A DNA stretch of 36,341 nucleotides from Spirochaetales bacterium (GCA_016929065.1 JAFGJO010000041.1:1-36341), one strand, 5' to 3'; shown: positions 26,283-35,117, counted from the first letter of the stretch. A program made the numbers and translations. The notes: generated by a model from the letters alone, not told the origin.

Positions 26283-27281
26283 ATGAAAAAAGGGACATTT
26301 ATTGTACTCACTGCTCTACTAGTATTGAGCATGGTTTTCATGAGTTGCGGCGAACCGCCGTTGACAACCTACACCTTTAAACTGGGTGAAACACATGCAG
26401 ACGGATACCCCACTACGATGGGTGATTTACGGTTTGCAGAACTCGTAGAAAAATACACCGAAGGCCGCTTCAAGGTCGTTGTTGAAGCAAATGCAAAGCT
26501 CGGTGAAGAAAAAGTTGCAATTGAGCAGGTTCAGCTTGGTGCAGGCGTCGTCGATATGACCCGCGTCAGTCTTTCCGTATTCAGCTCATTTGTACCGGAA
26601 ACAGACGTGCTTCAGCTTCCGTATTTGTATCGGGGACAGGATCACATGTGGAATGTGCTTCACAGCCCGATCGGAGCAGAAATGTTCGAAGCAGCCAAGA
26701 AGGCGAACTTCGTCGGCCTTTGCTGGATGGAATCCGGAAGCCGGAACTTCTATACACGCACACTCGTTACAAAAGTTGCAGACCTGAAAGGGATGAAAAT
26801 CCGCGTTCAGCAGGCTCCAGTTATGGTCGACCTCGTGACAAACGTTGGCGCAGTTGCCACCCCGCTTCCGTTTGGTGAAGTATACCAGGCTTTGAAGACC
26901 GGTGTTGTAGACGGCGCGGAAAACAACTGGCCGAGCTATCTTTCACAGAGCCATTTCGAAGGCGCTCCGTTCTTTATCGAAGACGGCCACACGCGCGTTC
27001 CTGAAATTCTGGTTGTCAGCAAGAGACTGTTTGACAGAATCCCTGCAAATGATCAGGCTGCGATTCTTAAGGCTGCAAAAGAAACCGAAGCTTATCAGAT
27101 TGACCAGTGGAACCAGTACGAGAAAAAGGCCAAAGACGAAATCATGACAAAACCCGGTATTACAGTGACTATCCCCGCACCGGAAGTGCAGGCAGATTTC
27201 CAGAAAGCCATGCAGCCGATGTATGACAAACAGAGCCCGGCAGCTCAGGCGATGATCAAGAAAATCCAGGAAATTAAATAA
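26283..27281 (+). CDS. dctP: TRAP transporter substrate-binding lipoprotein (DctP family)
   Basis: This is the extracytoplasmic receptor of a tripartite ATP-independent periplasmic transporter, which takes up carboxylates or sugar acids using an ion gradient. The 332-aa product has a lipoprotein signal (VFMSC, cysteine 22). It shows the DctP hallmarks: TFKLGETHADGYP at the N-terminus, the carboxylate-binding arginine in MKIRVQ (R174), and the FGEVYQALKTGVVDGAENN signature (197-215). The ENNW segment resembles receptors for C4-dicarboxylates, sialic acid and sugar acids, but the ligand cannot be fixed. It has its own good promoter and a terminator, so it is made separately from the membrane subunits, which are encoded on the opposite strand and converge on it. 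Confidence 0.9.
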   Translation: MKKGTFIVLTALLVLSMVFMSCGEPPLTTYTFKLGETHADGYPTTMGDLRFAELVEKYTEGRFKVVVEANAKLGEEKVAIEQVQLGAGVVDMTRVSLSVFSSFVPETDVLQLPYLYRGQDHMWNVLHSPIGAEMFEAAKKANFVGLCWMESGSRNFYTRTLVTKVADLKGMKIRVQQAPVMVDLVTNVGAVATPLPFGEVYQALKTGVVDGAENNWPSYLSQSHFEGAPFFIEDGHTRVPEILVVSKRLFDRIPANDQAAILKAAKETEAYQIDQWNQYEKKAKDEIMTKPGITVTIPAPEVQADFQKAMQPMYDKQSPAAQAMIKKIQEIK

Positions 27282-27305
27282 TTTTATTTTTTCTGAATTA
27301 TTCAC

Positions 27306-27337
27306 GGGCAGGGGAACAATCCTCTGCCCTTTTTTTT
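27306..27337 (+). terminator. Rho-independent terminator of dctP
   Basis: GGGCAGGGGA (27306-27315), a 4-nt loop and TCCTCTGCCC (27320-27329, one G-T pair) are followed by eight T's. It lies 25 nt after the dctP stop. Confidence 0.9.
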
Positions 27338-27356
27338 GCCTTGACCGGCCCCTGCT

Positions 27357-27390
27357 AAAAAAAAAGGCCACCGCTGTGCGGAAGGCCTTT
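27357..27390 (-). terminator. Rho-independent terminator of dctQM
   Basis: Read on the minus strand, AAAGGCC (27390-27384) and GGCCTTT (27369-27363), with an inner CCGC/GCGG pairing, form a stem followed by a run of T's (27365-27357). It lies just after the dctM stop at 27413. Confidence 0.8.
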
Positions 27391-27412
27391 ATATTAACTG
27401 TAAGGAATGCGG

Positions 27413-28786
27413 TTATTTCGGCATTAAAAGATTCGGCAGAAACATCGTAATCTCCGGGATATAGGTAATCAAAAAAAGCGTTGCAAGCATGGAAATATAA
27501 AACGGCAAGCTGCCTCTGGCCGCGCGCATCAGGGTTATTTTTCCGACTGCCGCACCCACAAACAAGGCGGACCCCACCGGCGGGGTACATAATCCAATGG
27601 CGAGGTTTAAAATGAGCAGCACGCCGAAGTGAACCGGATCCAGGAATGCGGCCTGCACGACCCCGTCAACCATTCGTGGAAGACAGAGAACAGGATACAG
27701 AATGGGGGTACAAATAAGGATAAGCGGGGCCATGTCCATGATGCACCCCAGGATGAGCAGCATGATGTTGATCAAAAACAACAGCAAATATTTGTTCGTG
27801 GTGATTGACAACAGTGTATTTGTCGCCAGCTGCGGAACATGAAAAAAGGTGAGCAAAAAACCGAAAGCGGCGGCAGCAGCGATGAGGCTCATAACCACCC
27901 CGAGTGTTTTCAGCGAGGTGTACATGATTTTTATCATCCTTTTAAACGGGATCTGCCGGTAAATGACAAACGTAACAAACATGGCGTACAGAACTGCAAA
28001 GGCTGCTGATTCTGTGGCAGTAAAAATACCGGTGACCACTCCTCCGACCACAATGACAGCGGTCAATAATGCCAGGATCGCATCAACGGCAATTTTAGCG
28101 CCTTCTCTTAATGAGTAGAACTGTCCGCGTGGATATTTGCGGATCAGCGACAGGATAAATGCAATGACCATCAGGTTAATACCCAGCAGTATGCCGGGAA
28201 TATATCCGCCCAGAAAAAGCTTTCCAACCGATACGGTGAGCATCGAGCCCCCTGCAAGCTGGGAGGCAGTGGCAATGCTGAAGGCGAAAATAATCATGTT
28301 GTGGCTCGGCGGGATAATAACCCCCTGACATGCCGAACACACCGTGATACCCACGGAAAACTCATCATCATAGCCTGCTTTGCGCATCATGGGGATTTCA
28401 ATTGAACCCAGTGATGAAACGTCAGCAACCGCAGAACCGGAAATGCCGCCGTAAAACATACTGGCCATGACATTGACCAGTGCGAGCCCTCCCGGGAGCC
28501 ATCCGACAAGGAGGTTCCCGAACGCGACAATTCGCTGCGATATCCCTCCTTCGTTCATCACCTCTCCCATGATGATAAAAAACGGGATCGCAAGCAGGGC
28601 AAAGTTCATGGTGCCGTTTGCAAAGTAGGTGACGATTGCTTCAAGGCCGATTCCCCGTGTAATCGCCGTGACAATACTGGACAAGGCAAGAGCAAAGGTG
28701 ATGGGAAAACGCAAAATCACCATCAGAAAAAAGAGTCCCAAAAGAATTGCGATGCCGACCGCATCATATGAATATGTGTCAACCAT
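27413..28786 (-). CDS. dctM: TRAP transporter large permease
   Basis: This is the main membrane subunit of the TRAP transporter, which carries the transport path. From the ATG at 28786 it is 457 aa, the usual length, with about 12 hydrophobic segments. It shows DctM landmarks: RFPITFALALSS near the N-terminus, FALLAIPFFIIMGEVMNEGG, MFYGGISGSAVADVSSLGSI, and ACQGVIIPPSHNMIIFAF. The start was chosen because AGGAG lies 9 nt upstream; an in-frame ATG at 28813 would overlap dctQ by 35 bp and lacks this site. The overlap with dctQ is then 8 bp, indicating translational coupling. A terminator follows. Confidence 0.92.
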   Translation of the reverse strand: MVDTYSYDAVGIAILLGLFFLMVILRFPITFALALSSIVTAITRGIGLEAIVTYFANGTMNFALLAIPFFIIMGEVMNEGGISQRIVAFGNLLVGWLPGGLALVNVMASMFYGGISGSAVADVSSLGSIEIPMMRKAGYDDEFSVGITVCSACQGVIIPPSHNMIIFAFSIATASQLAGGSMLTVSVGKLFLGGYIPGILLGINLMVIAFILSLIRKYPRGQFYSLREGAKIAVDAILALLTAVIVVGGVVTGIFTATESAAFAVLYAMFVTFVIYRQIPFKRMIKIMYTSLKTLGVVMSLIAAAAAFGFLLTFFHVPQLATNTLLSITTNKYLLLFLINIMLLILGCIMDMAPLILICTPILYPVLCLPRMVDGVVQAAFLDPVHFGVLLILNLAIGLCTPPVGSALFVGAAVGKITLMRAARGSLPFYISMLATLFLITYIPEITMFLPNLLMPK

Positions 28787-29333
28787 GATTTTCTTCTCCT
28801 GTAATTTCTTCATCAGTTTTGGCCGCGCCTATTTTTAAAAAGTTCCGGTCAATAAACTCGTGGTCGAGTTTTAGTTCGAAAAGAAAAAAGATCGAGTCAA
28901 GCGTAATTAAAAGCCCCGCAAGCGGAAGAAAAATGTACTGCAGCATCAAGGGGAGAAACGGCATTGAGGAAAAAATCCCGTTTGTCAGGCTCATCTTGAT
29001 AATCGAATAATAAAAAATAACCCCGCCGATTCCGGCCATGAGTATATATTTCATTTTTTCAAGCAGTACAGTAAAAATCTTTGGAACCGATTTTGGAAAA
29101 AGATCAACATTGATGTGCAGCCCCAGTTTTACCCCGATCGCCATGCTTAAAAAGGTGATCGCCGGCATCATCATGTTCGTCGAGATTTCTTCCATTTGGG
29201 AAAATCCCATGCTGAAAAGACGGAGAACTACATTGATCGTGATGACGATAATCTGGGTACTTAAACAGGCAATAGCCAGAACAATCGAGGCGATGTGTAT
29301 GACATCCATTATTTTCTGAATTATCTTTGTCAT
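28779..29333 (-). CDS. dctQ: TRAP transporter small permease
   Basis: This is the four-helix partner of DctM. From the ATG at 29333, preceded by GGGAGG, it is 184 aa. The four hydrophobic stretches are at about residues 12-35, 53-72, 91-112 and 127-150. The second carries the family pattern FSQMEEISTNMMMPAITFLS and is followed by GVKLGLHINVDLF, as in DctQ proteins. The overlap with dctM is 8 bp. The receptor gene is not in this operon but lies on the other strand, tail to tail with dctM. Confidence 0.85.
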   Translation of the reverse strand: MTKIIQKIMDVIHIASIVLAIACLSTQIIVITINVVLRLFSMGFSQMEEISTNMMMPAITFLSMAIGVKLGLHINVDLFPKSVPKIFTVLLEKMKYILMAGIGGVIFYYSIIKMSLTNGIFSSMPFLPLMLQYIFLPLAGLLITLDSIFFLFELKLDHEFIDRNFLKIGAAKTDEEITGEENHG

Positions 29334-29440
29334 GAATATCCTCCCATTGAATATAAAAAAGATGAAAATCCCCAAACACTTGATTTTTTCAATACTAATA
29401 ATTATCGTATATTTGAATGCACATTGAAACGTCTATTTTC

Positions 29441-29468
29441 ATTATGTAAATCAAATACCAATTGTCAA
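29441..29468 (-). promoter_or_regulatory. Candidate promoter of dctQM
   Basis: On the minus strand a perfect TTGACA (29463-29468) and CATAAT (29441-29446) are 16 nt apart. The leader to dctQ would be about 100 nt. Confidence 0.6.
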
Positions 29469-29503
29469 GCATACACCGGGTATTTTTAGGGTTTTCGGGA
29501 AAT

Positions 29504-30058
29504 ATGGAAGAATACCGGTGGAAATTGCCGGATGGAGAGAAAATAATGGGAACATTACCGGAATATTATACAGAGCAGACCATGAACGGCAGAATAAAGG
29601 CACGGATCAAAATAGAAGGAATAGAAGATTTGACCCTTAAAAAAGTAATGAAAGAGGTTGAGAAGGGGAAAAAGTTCATTATTTTTCGGCTGAGTGTTTT
29701 TTTGATTTTTTATTTTTATCAGCACAGTTCATCAATCTATTTTACCGGTAAGAATCAACAAAACAGTCTTTATCGGACCCGGCTTTTTTTTATCGGGTTA
29801 TGTGCGGCACTCATCGTTGGCGTTGCGGCTTTTTTTATATTCGGGGTCAATACATTCAGTCTGCTCGATTTTTCAAAGGATTTCACCATGAACGCGGTGA
29901 TCCTGATGTTTCTGGGGCTGGGCGCATTTTTTCCGATTTCATCTTTGGTCATCAATATCCGCGGCGGTGAGGATATTACACCGCAGATACTGCGGTATCT
30001 TGAACTGTATGAAAACCATAAAAAGGGAGGCCCCTCGTGTCCGGCCCCCGGGTTATAA
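29504..30058 (+). CDS. Hypothetical two-helix membrane protein
   Basis: I take the ATG at 29504; an upstream TTG at 29462 overlaps the dctQM promoter. The 184-aa product has a charged N-terminal part (about 1-60, with an IKIEGIEDLTLKKVMKEVEKGKK segment). A possible weak membrane segment follows near 62-72, then two strong membrane helices (about 95-115 and 128-150), and a short tail that looks like low-complexity coding at the end (GGPSCPAPGL). I do not recognise the family. The ribosome-binding site is weak. It overlaps the LOG-family gene tail to tail by 6 bp and is divergent from dctQ. Confidence 0.55.
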   Translation: MEEYRWKLPDGEKIMGTLPEYYTEQTMNGRIKARIKIEGIEDLTLKKVMKEVEKGKKFIIFRLSVFLIFYFYQHSSSIYFTGKNQQNSLYRTRLFFIGLCAALIVGVAAFFIFGVNTFSLLDFSKDFTMNAVILMFLGLGAFFPISSLVINIRGGEDITPQILRYLELYENHKKGGPSCPAPGL

Positions 30059-30595
30059 TTGGGCGAGGACCACCTCAAGCGATTCGGCATTTTTTATAAT
30101 AGTAAAAAGAGATGTATCGTCTGCTGATGTAAAATTGTTTTTAATTAATATGCTAAAAAAATCATGAAGCGCTGTAAAATATCCGTTGCATTCTATACAG
30201 AACACCGGTTTGTCGTGGTATCCAAGCTGTTTTTTTGAAAGCACGCTGAATAGTTCATCGAGAGTCCCGACGCCGCCGGGCAGGACGACAAAGGCTTCGG
30301 CTTTATCTTCCATGATTTTTTTTCGTTCATCAAGTGTTTCTGTTTCAATGATCTCGTCGGCCTGTTCAAAACAATACCCCCGTTCGCGCAGCGGCCGTGT
30401 GATGACCCCGGAAAGTTTGCCGCCATGACTCCATGCGCTTTCTGCCATTGCACCCATGAGTCCGTTATTTCCCCCTCCATATACAATATGAAATCCCTGC
30501 TCAGCGAGGATTTTTCCTGTTGTGCGTGCTGATGTGTAATACTGCTGGTCAAGATGCCCGCTTGACGAGGCAAATACCGTGATACTCCTGTTCAT
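30053..30595 (-). CDS. LOG-family nucleoside 5'-monophosphate phosphoribohydrolase
   Basis: The 180-aa product has the LOG (lysine decarboxylase-like Rossmann) signatures: VYGGGNNGLMG (38-48), R91 K92 in LDERKKIM, and PGGVGTLDE (106-114). Family members cleave the N-glycosidic bond of cytokinin or other nucleoside monophosphates, releasing a base and ribose 5-phosphate. In bacteria they are often purine-nucleotide hydrolases (compare YgdH/PpnN). The start is 3 nt after the PRPP synthetase stop, so the two are co-transcribed. Pairing an enzyme that can yield ribose 5-phosphate with one that uses it suggests a nucleotide salvage link; that link is inference. Confidence 0.85.
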   Translation of the reverse strand: MNRSITVFASSSGHLDQQYYTSARTTGKILAEQGFHIVYGGGNNGLMGAMAESAWSHGGKLSGVITRPLRERGYCFEQADEIIETETLDERKKIMEDKAEAFVVLPGGVGTLDELFSVLSKKQLGYHDKPVFCIECNGYFTALHDFFSILIKNNFTSADDTSLFTIIKNAESLEVVLAQL

Positions 30596-30598
30596 GGG

Positions 30599-31702
30599 TT
30601 ATTCTTTCTGGAGCCGGGACTTGAAAACTTCACTGACCGATTTGTGGTAGTGAATTCGGTTGATTGTCCGTGAAAAAATATCGGAAAGACATTTCATTTT
30701 TACCATGGGTAATGCCAGAAAATCAGCTGCCTGGGGGATGCTGTTTGTGACCACGACCTGTTTGAGGTTGCATGTGGCATGCAGTTCTGCCAGCCGTTCG
30801 GGGGCGCTGCCGACAGAGAGGTTGTGGGAAACCCCGATATAGACTTCCCTGATCCCTTTTTCAAGGGCAAGTTTTTTAGTCAAAGCGAAAATTGTCCCGC
30901 CATTCGAGATCATGTCATCAAGAATGATTGCGGTTGTCTTGTTGCGGAAATCCCCGATAATTTCCGAGATGATTGCTTCTTCGGCCCTTGGACGGTATTT
31001 GCTTGCGATGGCACTGTTGATGTTCAGGGACCGGCTGAAATGGGTCACAAACTTTGAGGCACCGGCATCCGGAGCCACAGCAATCACATCATCCCTGCCT
31101 TCGAATCGTGAAAATTCATCCAGAAAAAATGTCAGCGGGTCCAGCAGGTATACAGTGATGCCATTATAGAATCCGCGCAGCTGGCCTGAATGCGGGGCCC
31201 AGATGATGAGCCGGTCGATTCCGGCAGCAAGGGCGAGGTCGGCCATGAGTTTTGCAGTGATGGGTTCCCTCTTGAATGCCGAGGGTTTGTCCTGCCGGGC
31301 ATAGGCAGGGTAAGGCAGCACACCGGTGATATGACGGGCGCCGTGTTCACGGAACGCCCGGACAGCGATAAGAAATGCCATGTAATTCTGATCGATTGAC
31401 AACCCCGAAAGCGGGTTAAACAAAGACTGAAACAAAAACACATCTGCACCATTGACATAGTGTTCCAGCCGGACACAGGTCTCGGTGTCGGTGAACCGGT
31501 GATCAATATCTTTCAGGTAGGTTGGAACTGAATGGCTCTTTGATTCAGCGGAAAGCTGTTTATACCGCTGCACTGTCTGTTCCGCGAGATAGGTCCCGGA
31601 ACTGCAGCTTGCAATGACAAGCGGCCCGCGCGAGGAATCCATCTGCCTGGCCTGTTCCGATGCGTACTGCTCCGGTGTATAAAACACTTTGTTTTTTTCC
31701 AT
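30599..31702 (-). CDS. prs: Ribose-phosphate pyrophosphokinase (divergent)
   Basis: This enzyme makes PRPP from ribose 5-phosphate and ATP for nucleotide, histidine and tryptophan synthesis. Motifs in the 367-aa product: YPAYARQDK (131-139; usual form YxxYARQDR), HSGQLRGFY (171-179), PDAGA (211-215), the flexible-loop SKYRPR (234-239, with K235 in the catalytic lysine position), and the PRPP loop DDMISNGGT (262-270; usual form DDMIDTGGT). It is about 50 residues longer than typical bacterial PRPP synthetases, with an unusual N-terminus (FYTPEQYASEQARQM), and HSGQ replaces the usual LHAxQ. It may be a separate subclass. It is followed by the LOG gene with a 3-nt gap. Confidence 0.82.
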   Translation of the reverse strand: MEKNKVFYTPEQYASEQARQMDSSRGPLVIASCSSGTYLAEQTVQRYKQLSAESKSHSVPTYLKDIDHRFTDTETCVRLEHYVNGADVFLFQSLFNPLSGLSIDQNYMAFLIAVRAFREHGARHITGVLPYPAYARQDKPSAFKREPITAKLMADLALAAGIDRLIIWAPHSGQLRGFYNGITVYLLDPLTFFLDEFSRFEGRDDVIAVAPDAGASKFVTHFSRSLNINSAIASKYRPRAEEAIISEIIGDFRNKTTAIILDDMISNGGTIFALTKKLALEKGIREVYIGVSHNLSVGSAPERLAELHATCNLKQVVVTNSIPQAADFLALPMVKMKCLSDIFSRTINRIHYHKSVSEVFKSRLQKE

Positions 31703-31990
31703 ACTGCTTTTCCGATCATACTGTGAAAATGGAAAATGGACAATAAATAGTCAAAAAAAGTTGCTGAAATTTATCAAAAAATCAGTTTTGTTATTGTCAT
31801 GCTTTAGAAAGAGGGTATTTTTCCCGATTCTTCAATTATGGGGTAATGTCATGTCAAACCGGGCTGTTTTTCCGGGAAACAGGAGATGTTCGCGGCACTA
31901 TCACAGAAAAAAAGGAAGACAGCCGGCACAGTTTTTTAATGGACAACCATGTAGTTCTGTGATGTAATAAAAAAAGCGGAGGCGGATGCC
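31703..31990. other. Divergent non-coding gap with promoters and an inverted repeat
   Basis: There is no supported gene in this 288-bp gap. For prs, the minus strand has TTGTCC (31738-31743) and TATGAT (31715-31720), 17 nt apart and only 13 nt from the start codon. For the plus-strand gene, TTGTCA (31794-31799) and TATTTT (31816-31821) are 16 nt apart. A perfect 9-bp inverted repeat (ATCACAGAA 31900-31908; TTCTGTGAT 31955-31963) lies in the leader of the cyclic-nucleotide-binding gene. The TCACA/TGTGA pieces resemble CRP half-sites but are in the opposite order and far apart. Confidence 0.4.
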
Positions 31991-32605
31991 ATGAAACTGG
32001 AACGCAATACATATGCACAATATGTAAAAACACTTGAACCCAACTCAACGATTTTCTGCGAAGGTGATGCCGGGGAAGAATTGTATATCATTATTGACGG
32101 GGAAGTGGAGATACGCAAAACAACAACCCAGGAAACGTCCAAAACTCTGATACAGCTGAAAAAGGGCGATATCTTCGGAGAAATGTCATTGATCGAGGGC
32201 AAACCGCGGTCGGCAACTGCGGTCACTGCAAAAAAAACACAGCTGCTCTGTGTCAACGATGAACTGTTTGAAACAATGCTTTCCAAAAATCCCGATTTTT
32301 CACGGAAAATAATCAAAATGCTCTCTGAACGGCTCCGCAAGGCAAACATGATCATCAAGAGCATCATGAGTACGAACAAGCTGAATCAGCTCTTGGGCGG
32401 GCTGCATGAATATGCACGGGAGAACGGGACGTCAACCTTTAAAGGGTACCGTGTAAATATTCCGCAGTTTATGGACTGGGCTTCACGGAAGCTGGGAATC
32501 ACCCATGATGAATCAAAAGCTCTTGTTGAGTCGCTGAAAAAAAGAAAGATTGTCACCGCTTCGGCTTTGGGCGATAATGAAATAATTTTGAGTACAAAAC
32601 GATAA
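31991..32605 (+). CDS. Cyclic nucleotide-binding domain protein
   Basis: The 204-aa product has a cNMP-binding domain (about 8-110) with EGDAGEELYIIIDGEVEI and the phosphate-binding cassette FGEMSLIEGKPRSATA (62-77), keeping E64 and R73 that contact cyclic nucleotide. A long helix follows (about 100-130, as in the CRP dimer helix), then a C-terminal region (about 135-204: VNIPQFMDWASRKLGITHDESKALVESLKKRKIV) that looks like a divergent winged helix but is not a clear Crp helix-turn-helix. It could be a transcription factor or a cyclic-nucleotide sensor acting on another protein. GGAGG precedes the ATG. No cyclase lies in the window. It converges with the helicase gene, 15 nt apart. Confidence 0.8.
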   Translation: MKLERNTYAQYVKTLEPNSTIFCEGDAGEELYIIIDGEVEIRKTTTQETSKTLIQLKKGDIFGEMSLIEGKPRSATAVTAKKTQLLCVNDELFETMLSKNPDFSRKIIKMLSERLRKANMIIKSIMSTNKLNQLLGGLHEYARENGTSTFKGYRVNIPQFMDWASRKLGITHDESKALVESLKKRKIVTASALGDNEIILSTKR

Positions 32606-32620
32606 CCATCCTGCCAATGA

Positions 32621-35110
32621 TTATTTTTCCATCAGCTCGGTGAGTTTTCGGTAAATTCTGCTGATTGCCTGTGTTTCATTTTTTGAAAAAGTCTTGTCCG
32701 CGACATCTGCAAGAATTTCCAGACTGGCCAAATTCGTGGACAATGCCGTGTAGAAACTTTTTTCGGCGGTGAGCCAGTAGGTTCCGTTTCCATCACTGCA
32801 GAGGCAGAGAAACCCGAGGGTTTTTTCCTTTTTCTGCCGCAGGGTCAGCCGCATGAGGTCCTCGAGCTGATTTAACAGATTGACACGGTGATGCGGCAGT
32901 ACAAAATCTTTTCTGCTTTCCCAATTGGTGAGGATTCCCTTGTCGATCTGGATCCGGGGAATAACCTCCAGAATCGTGTGCAGTTTGATCCCATGCATGA
33001 TCTCAAACCCTTCATACAACACCATGCCGCGGAGTTTGCGCGATCCCGGGACAAAGGGCAGTGACCGGCTTTTTCCGTTTTTTTGCCGGTAGAGTCCGGA
33101 CAGTTTTTTCCATTCAAGTTTGACAATTTTTCTGCCCTTGATAAAACTGACGGGGAAAAGTTCATTCCCTATTTTGATATTATTGGTAAAATCCCGTTCC
33201 CGGTCTTTTTTTACAAACTCTTTTTTGCCTTTTCTGCCCGGACGCAGGTTCGAGAGCAGCGACGGGTGAATTTTATTCAGCCATTCTTCCTTGAGGATTG
33301 AAACAGAGCGTGCGTACATTCGGGATGTTTTGACAATCTCTCCCGCCACGATATAATCCGGGTCTTTTCGAAACAGCACCGAACCGGGATGGATCAGAAT
33401 CTGCGCAGCGGTGATCGAACGGAACATGCTTCGGCCCATTCTCATGCAGACAAACTGAATGAGTCCCCGGGCAATGGTGCACAGGTAGTGTTCAAGACTG
33501 CCTCCGCCGGTAATGGGAATTTTGAGTTCTGATACAATTTCTTCGAGCTGGGTTTTTACATTGACAATTTCGTCCATGACCTTGCGGTCGAGATAGAATT
33601 TTTCGCAGAATGTATCCTTGTTTTTTGTCTCAGTGTATTGCCGGAAAATATTGAGATATGAAACGAAATCACCCAGCTCGTGGCGGAAGTGATGGTGTGC
33701 CTTGCGTGCTTCCATTTCCTCACCCTGCGGGAGGAGAAACGGATTGTTGGTGGTTAAAAATGAAGAGGCAATAAGAATTTCTTCCAGTACATCCGGGTGC
33801 TGGAGTATGGCCTCGACAATAATCCGTGAATGTTTTGGCAGCAGTGGAAACTGTGCCATCATTTTCCCGATTTTTGTCAAATTCCGTTCTGCATCAAGCG
33901 CATCGAGCATGTTGAGCGTATCAATAGCGCTGATGATGCCGTGCGAGGGAGGCGGGGAAATGAAGTCAAAGTTTTCAAAGTCATTGATGTTAATTTCTGC
34001 CATACGGAGGACAACCTCGGAAAGATCGGTCCGCAGGATTTCCTCTGTGGTGAACAGGGGCCGATTTTGATAGTCTTCCTTTGAATAAAGCCGGTAGCAG
34101 GTGCCTGCTTGTGTTCTTCCTGCCCGGCCCCGGCGTTGTTTGGCTGATGCCTTTGAAACCGAAGTTTCCACCAGAGAGGAGGTGTAGGTGTGGGGATTGT
34201 AATAATTTATTTTTACCAGGCCGGAATCAATGACCAATGTCACGCCGTCAATGGTAACGCTGGTTTCCGCGATATTCGTCGCGATAATCACTTTCCGTTT
34301 GCCGGGATACTTGATAAACACCCGTTCCTGCTCTTCGCTGGAAAGCCGCGCATAAAGGGGAAGCAATTGCAGGTCGGCGGCAATGGGCAGGGATTCGAGA
34401 GTGCTGGTGGTATCCTTGATGGGTTTTTCGCCTGATAAAAAAATGAGCACGTCGCCGGACGGTGTATTATTATGGTAATCGTGAACAATAGTGCCGATCG
34501 AGGCGATCATGGCGTCGTAGTCTGATTCCGGTTTCGGAGGCTGGTAATGAATATCAACCGGATAGACTGGCGTATCAATACTGACGATGGGGCATTCATC
34601 AAAAAAGACCGAGAATATTTCCGGATTGATGGTTGCCGAGGAAATGATAATTTTGAAATCGCTCCTGCGCAGCAGAATGCGTTTCAGCAGTCCCAGAATA
34701 AAATCGATATTCAGGCTGCGCTCATGCGCTTCGTCAACCATGATGACACTGTATGCCATCAAATCATAATCGGCCTTGATTTCTTGTAGAAGGGTTCCGT
34801 CGGTCATGATTTTTATTTTTGTCGTGGAATCGGTGCGGTCGGTAAAGCGCATTTTGTAACCGACAGTGTCGGGTATGGTCTTTTCTTGTTGCCGGGCGAT
34901 AAACTCGGTAACGGAGATCGCTGCAATACGCCGCGGCTGGGTTACCCCAATCACTCCTTTGTCAGCGTATCCTGCATCGTAGAGAATCTGCGGAATCTGT
35001 GTGGTTTTTCCCGATCCGGTGGGACTTTCCACGACAATGACCTGATGCACGTTGAGCGCATCAAGGATTTTTTCTTTTTGGCGATAGACGGGAAGGTCAA
35101 GATAATTCAT
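32621..35110 (-). CDS. DEAH-box ATP-dependent RNA helicase (HrpA/HrpB type)
   Basis: The 829-aa product (from the ATG at 35110) has GSGKTT (32-37), the DEAH box (126-129), SATIN, FLSGEKPI, TNIAETSVTIDGV and QRRGRAGRT, so all SF2 DEAH motifs are present. A helicase-associated HA2 region (ELSEVVLRMAEININDFENFDF onward) and a C-terminal OB-like region follow. It is far shorter than E. coli HrpA and near HrpB in length. A TTG at 35134 would overlap the upstream stop; the ATG lies 7 nt after that stop, with no strong ribosome-binding site. Such helicases remodel RNA or ribonucleoproteins. Co-transcription with the DUF2148 gene is likely from the spacing. Confidence 0.88.
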   Translation of the reverse strand: MNYLDLPVYRQKEKILDALNVHQVIVVESPTGSGKTTQIPQILYDAGYADKGVIGVTQPRRIAAISVTEFIARQQEKTIPDTVGYKMRFTDRTDSTTKIKIMTDGTLLQEIKADYDLMAYSVIMVDEAHERSLNIDFILGLLKRILLRRSDFKIIISSATINPEIFSVFFDECPIVSIDTPVYPVDIHYQPPKPESDYDAMIASIGTIVHDYHNNTPSGDVLIFLSGEKPIKDTTSTLESLPIAADLQLLPLYARLSSEEQERVFIKYPGKRKVIIATNIAETSVTIDGVTLVIDSGLVKINYYNPHTYTSSLVETSVSKASAKQRRGRAGRTQAGTCYRLYSKEDYQNRPLFTTEEILRTDLSEVVLRMAEININDFENFDFISPPPSHGIISAIDTLNMLDALDAERNLTKIGKMMAQFPLLPKHSRIIVEAILQHPDVLEEILIASSFLTTNNPFLLPQGEEMEARKAHHHFRHELGDFVSYLNIFRQYTETKNKDTFCEKFYLDRKVMDEIVNVKTQLEEIVSELKIPITGGGSLEHYLCTIARGLIQFVCMRMGRSMFRSITAAQILIHPGSVLFRKDPDYIVAGEIVKTSRMYARSVSILKEEWLNKIHPSLLSNLRPGRKGKKEFVKKDRERDFTNNIKIGNELFPVSFIKGRKIVKLEWKKLSGLYRQKNGKSRSLPFVPGSRKLRGMVLYEGFEIMHGIKLHTILEVIPRIQIDKGILTNWESRKDFVLPHHRVNLLNQLEDLMRLTLRQKKEKTLGFLCLCSDGNGTYWLTAEKSFYTALSTNLASLEILADVADKTFSKNETQAISRIYRKLTELMEK

Positions 35111-35117
35111 GTGTACA

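Noticed and set aside
27306-27390. Single bidirectional terminator between dctP and dctM
   Set aside because: Two separate stems are present, each with a T-tract on its own strand, so they were split.
31900-31963. CRP-type operator
   Set aside because: The half-sites are in reverse order (TCACA first) and about 46 nt apart, not TGTGA-N6-TCACA. It is kept only as an inverted repeat.
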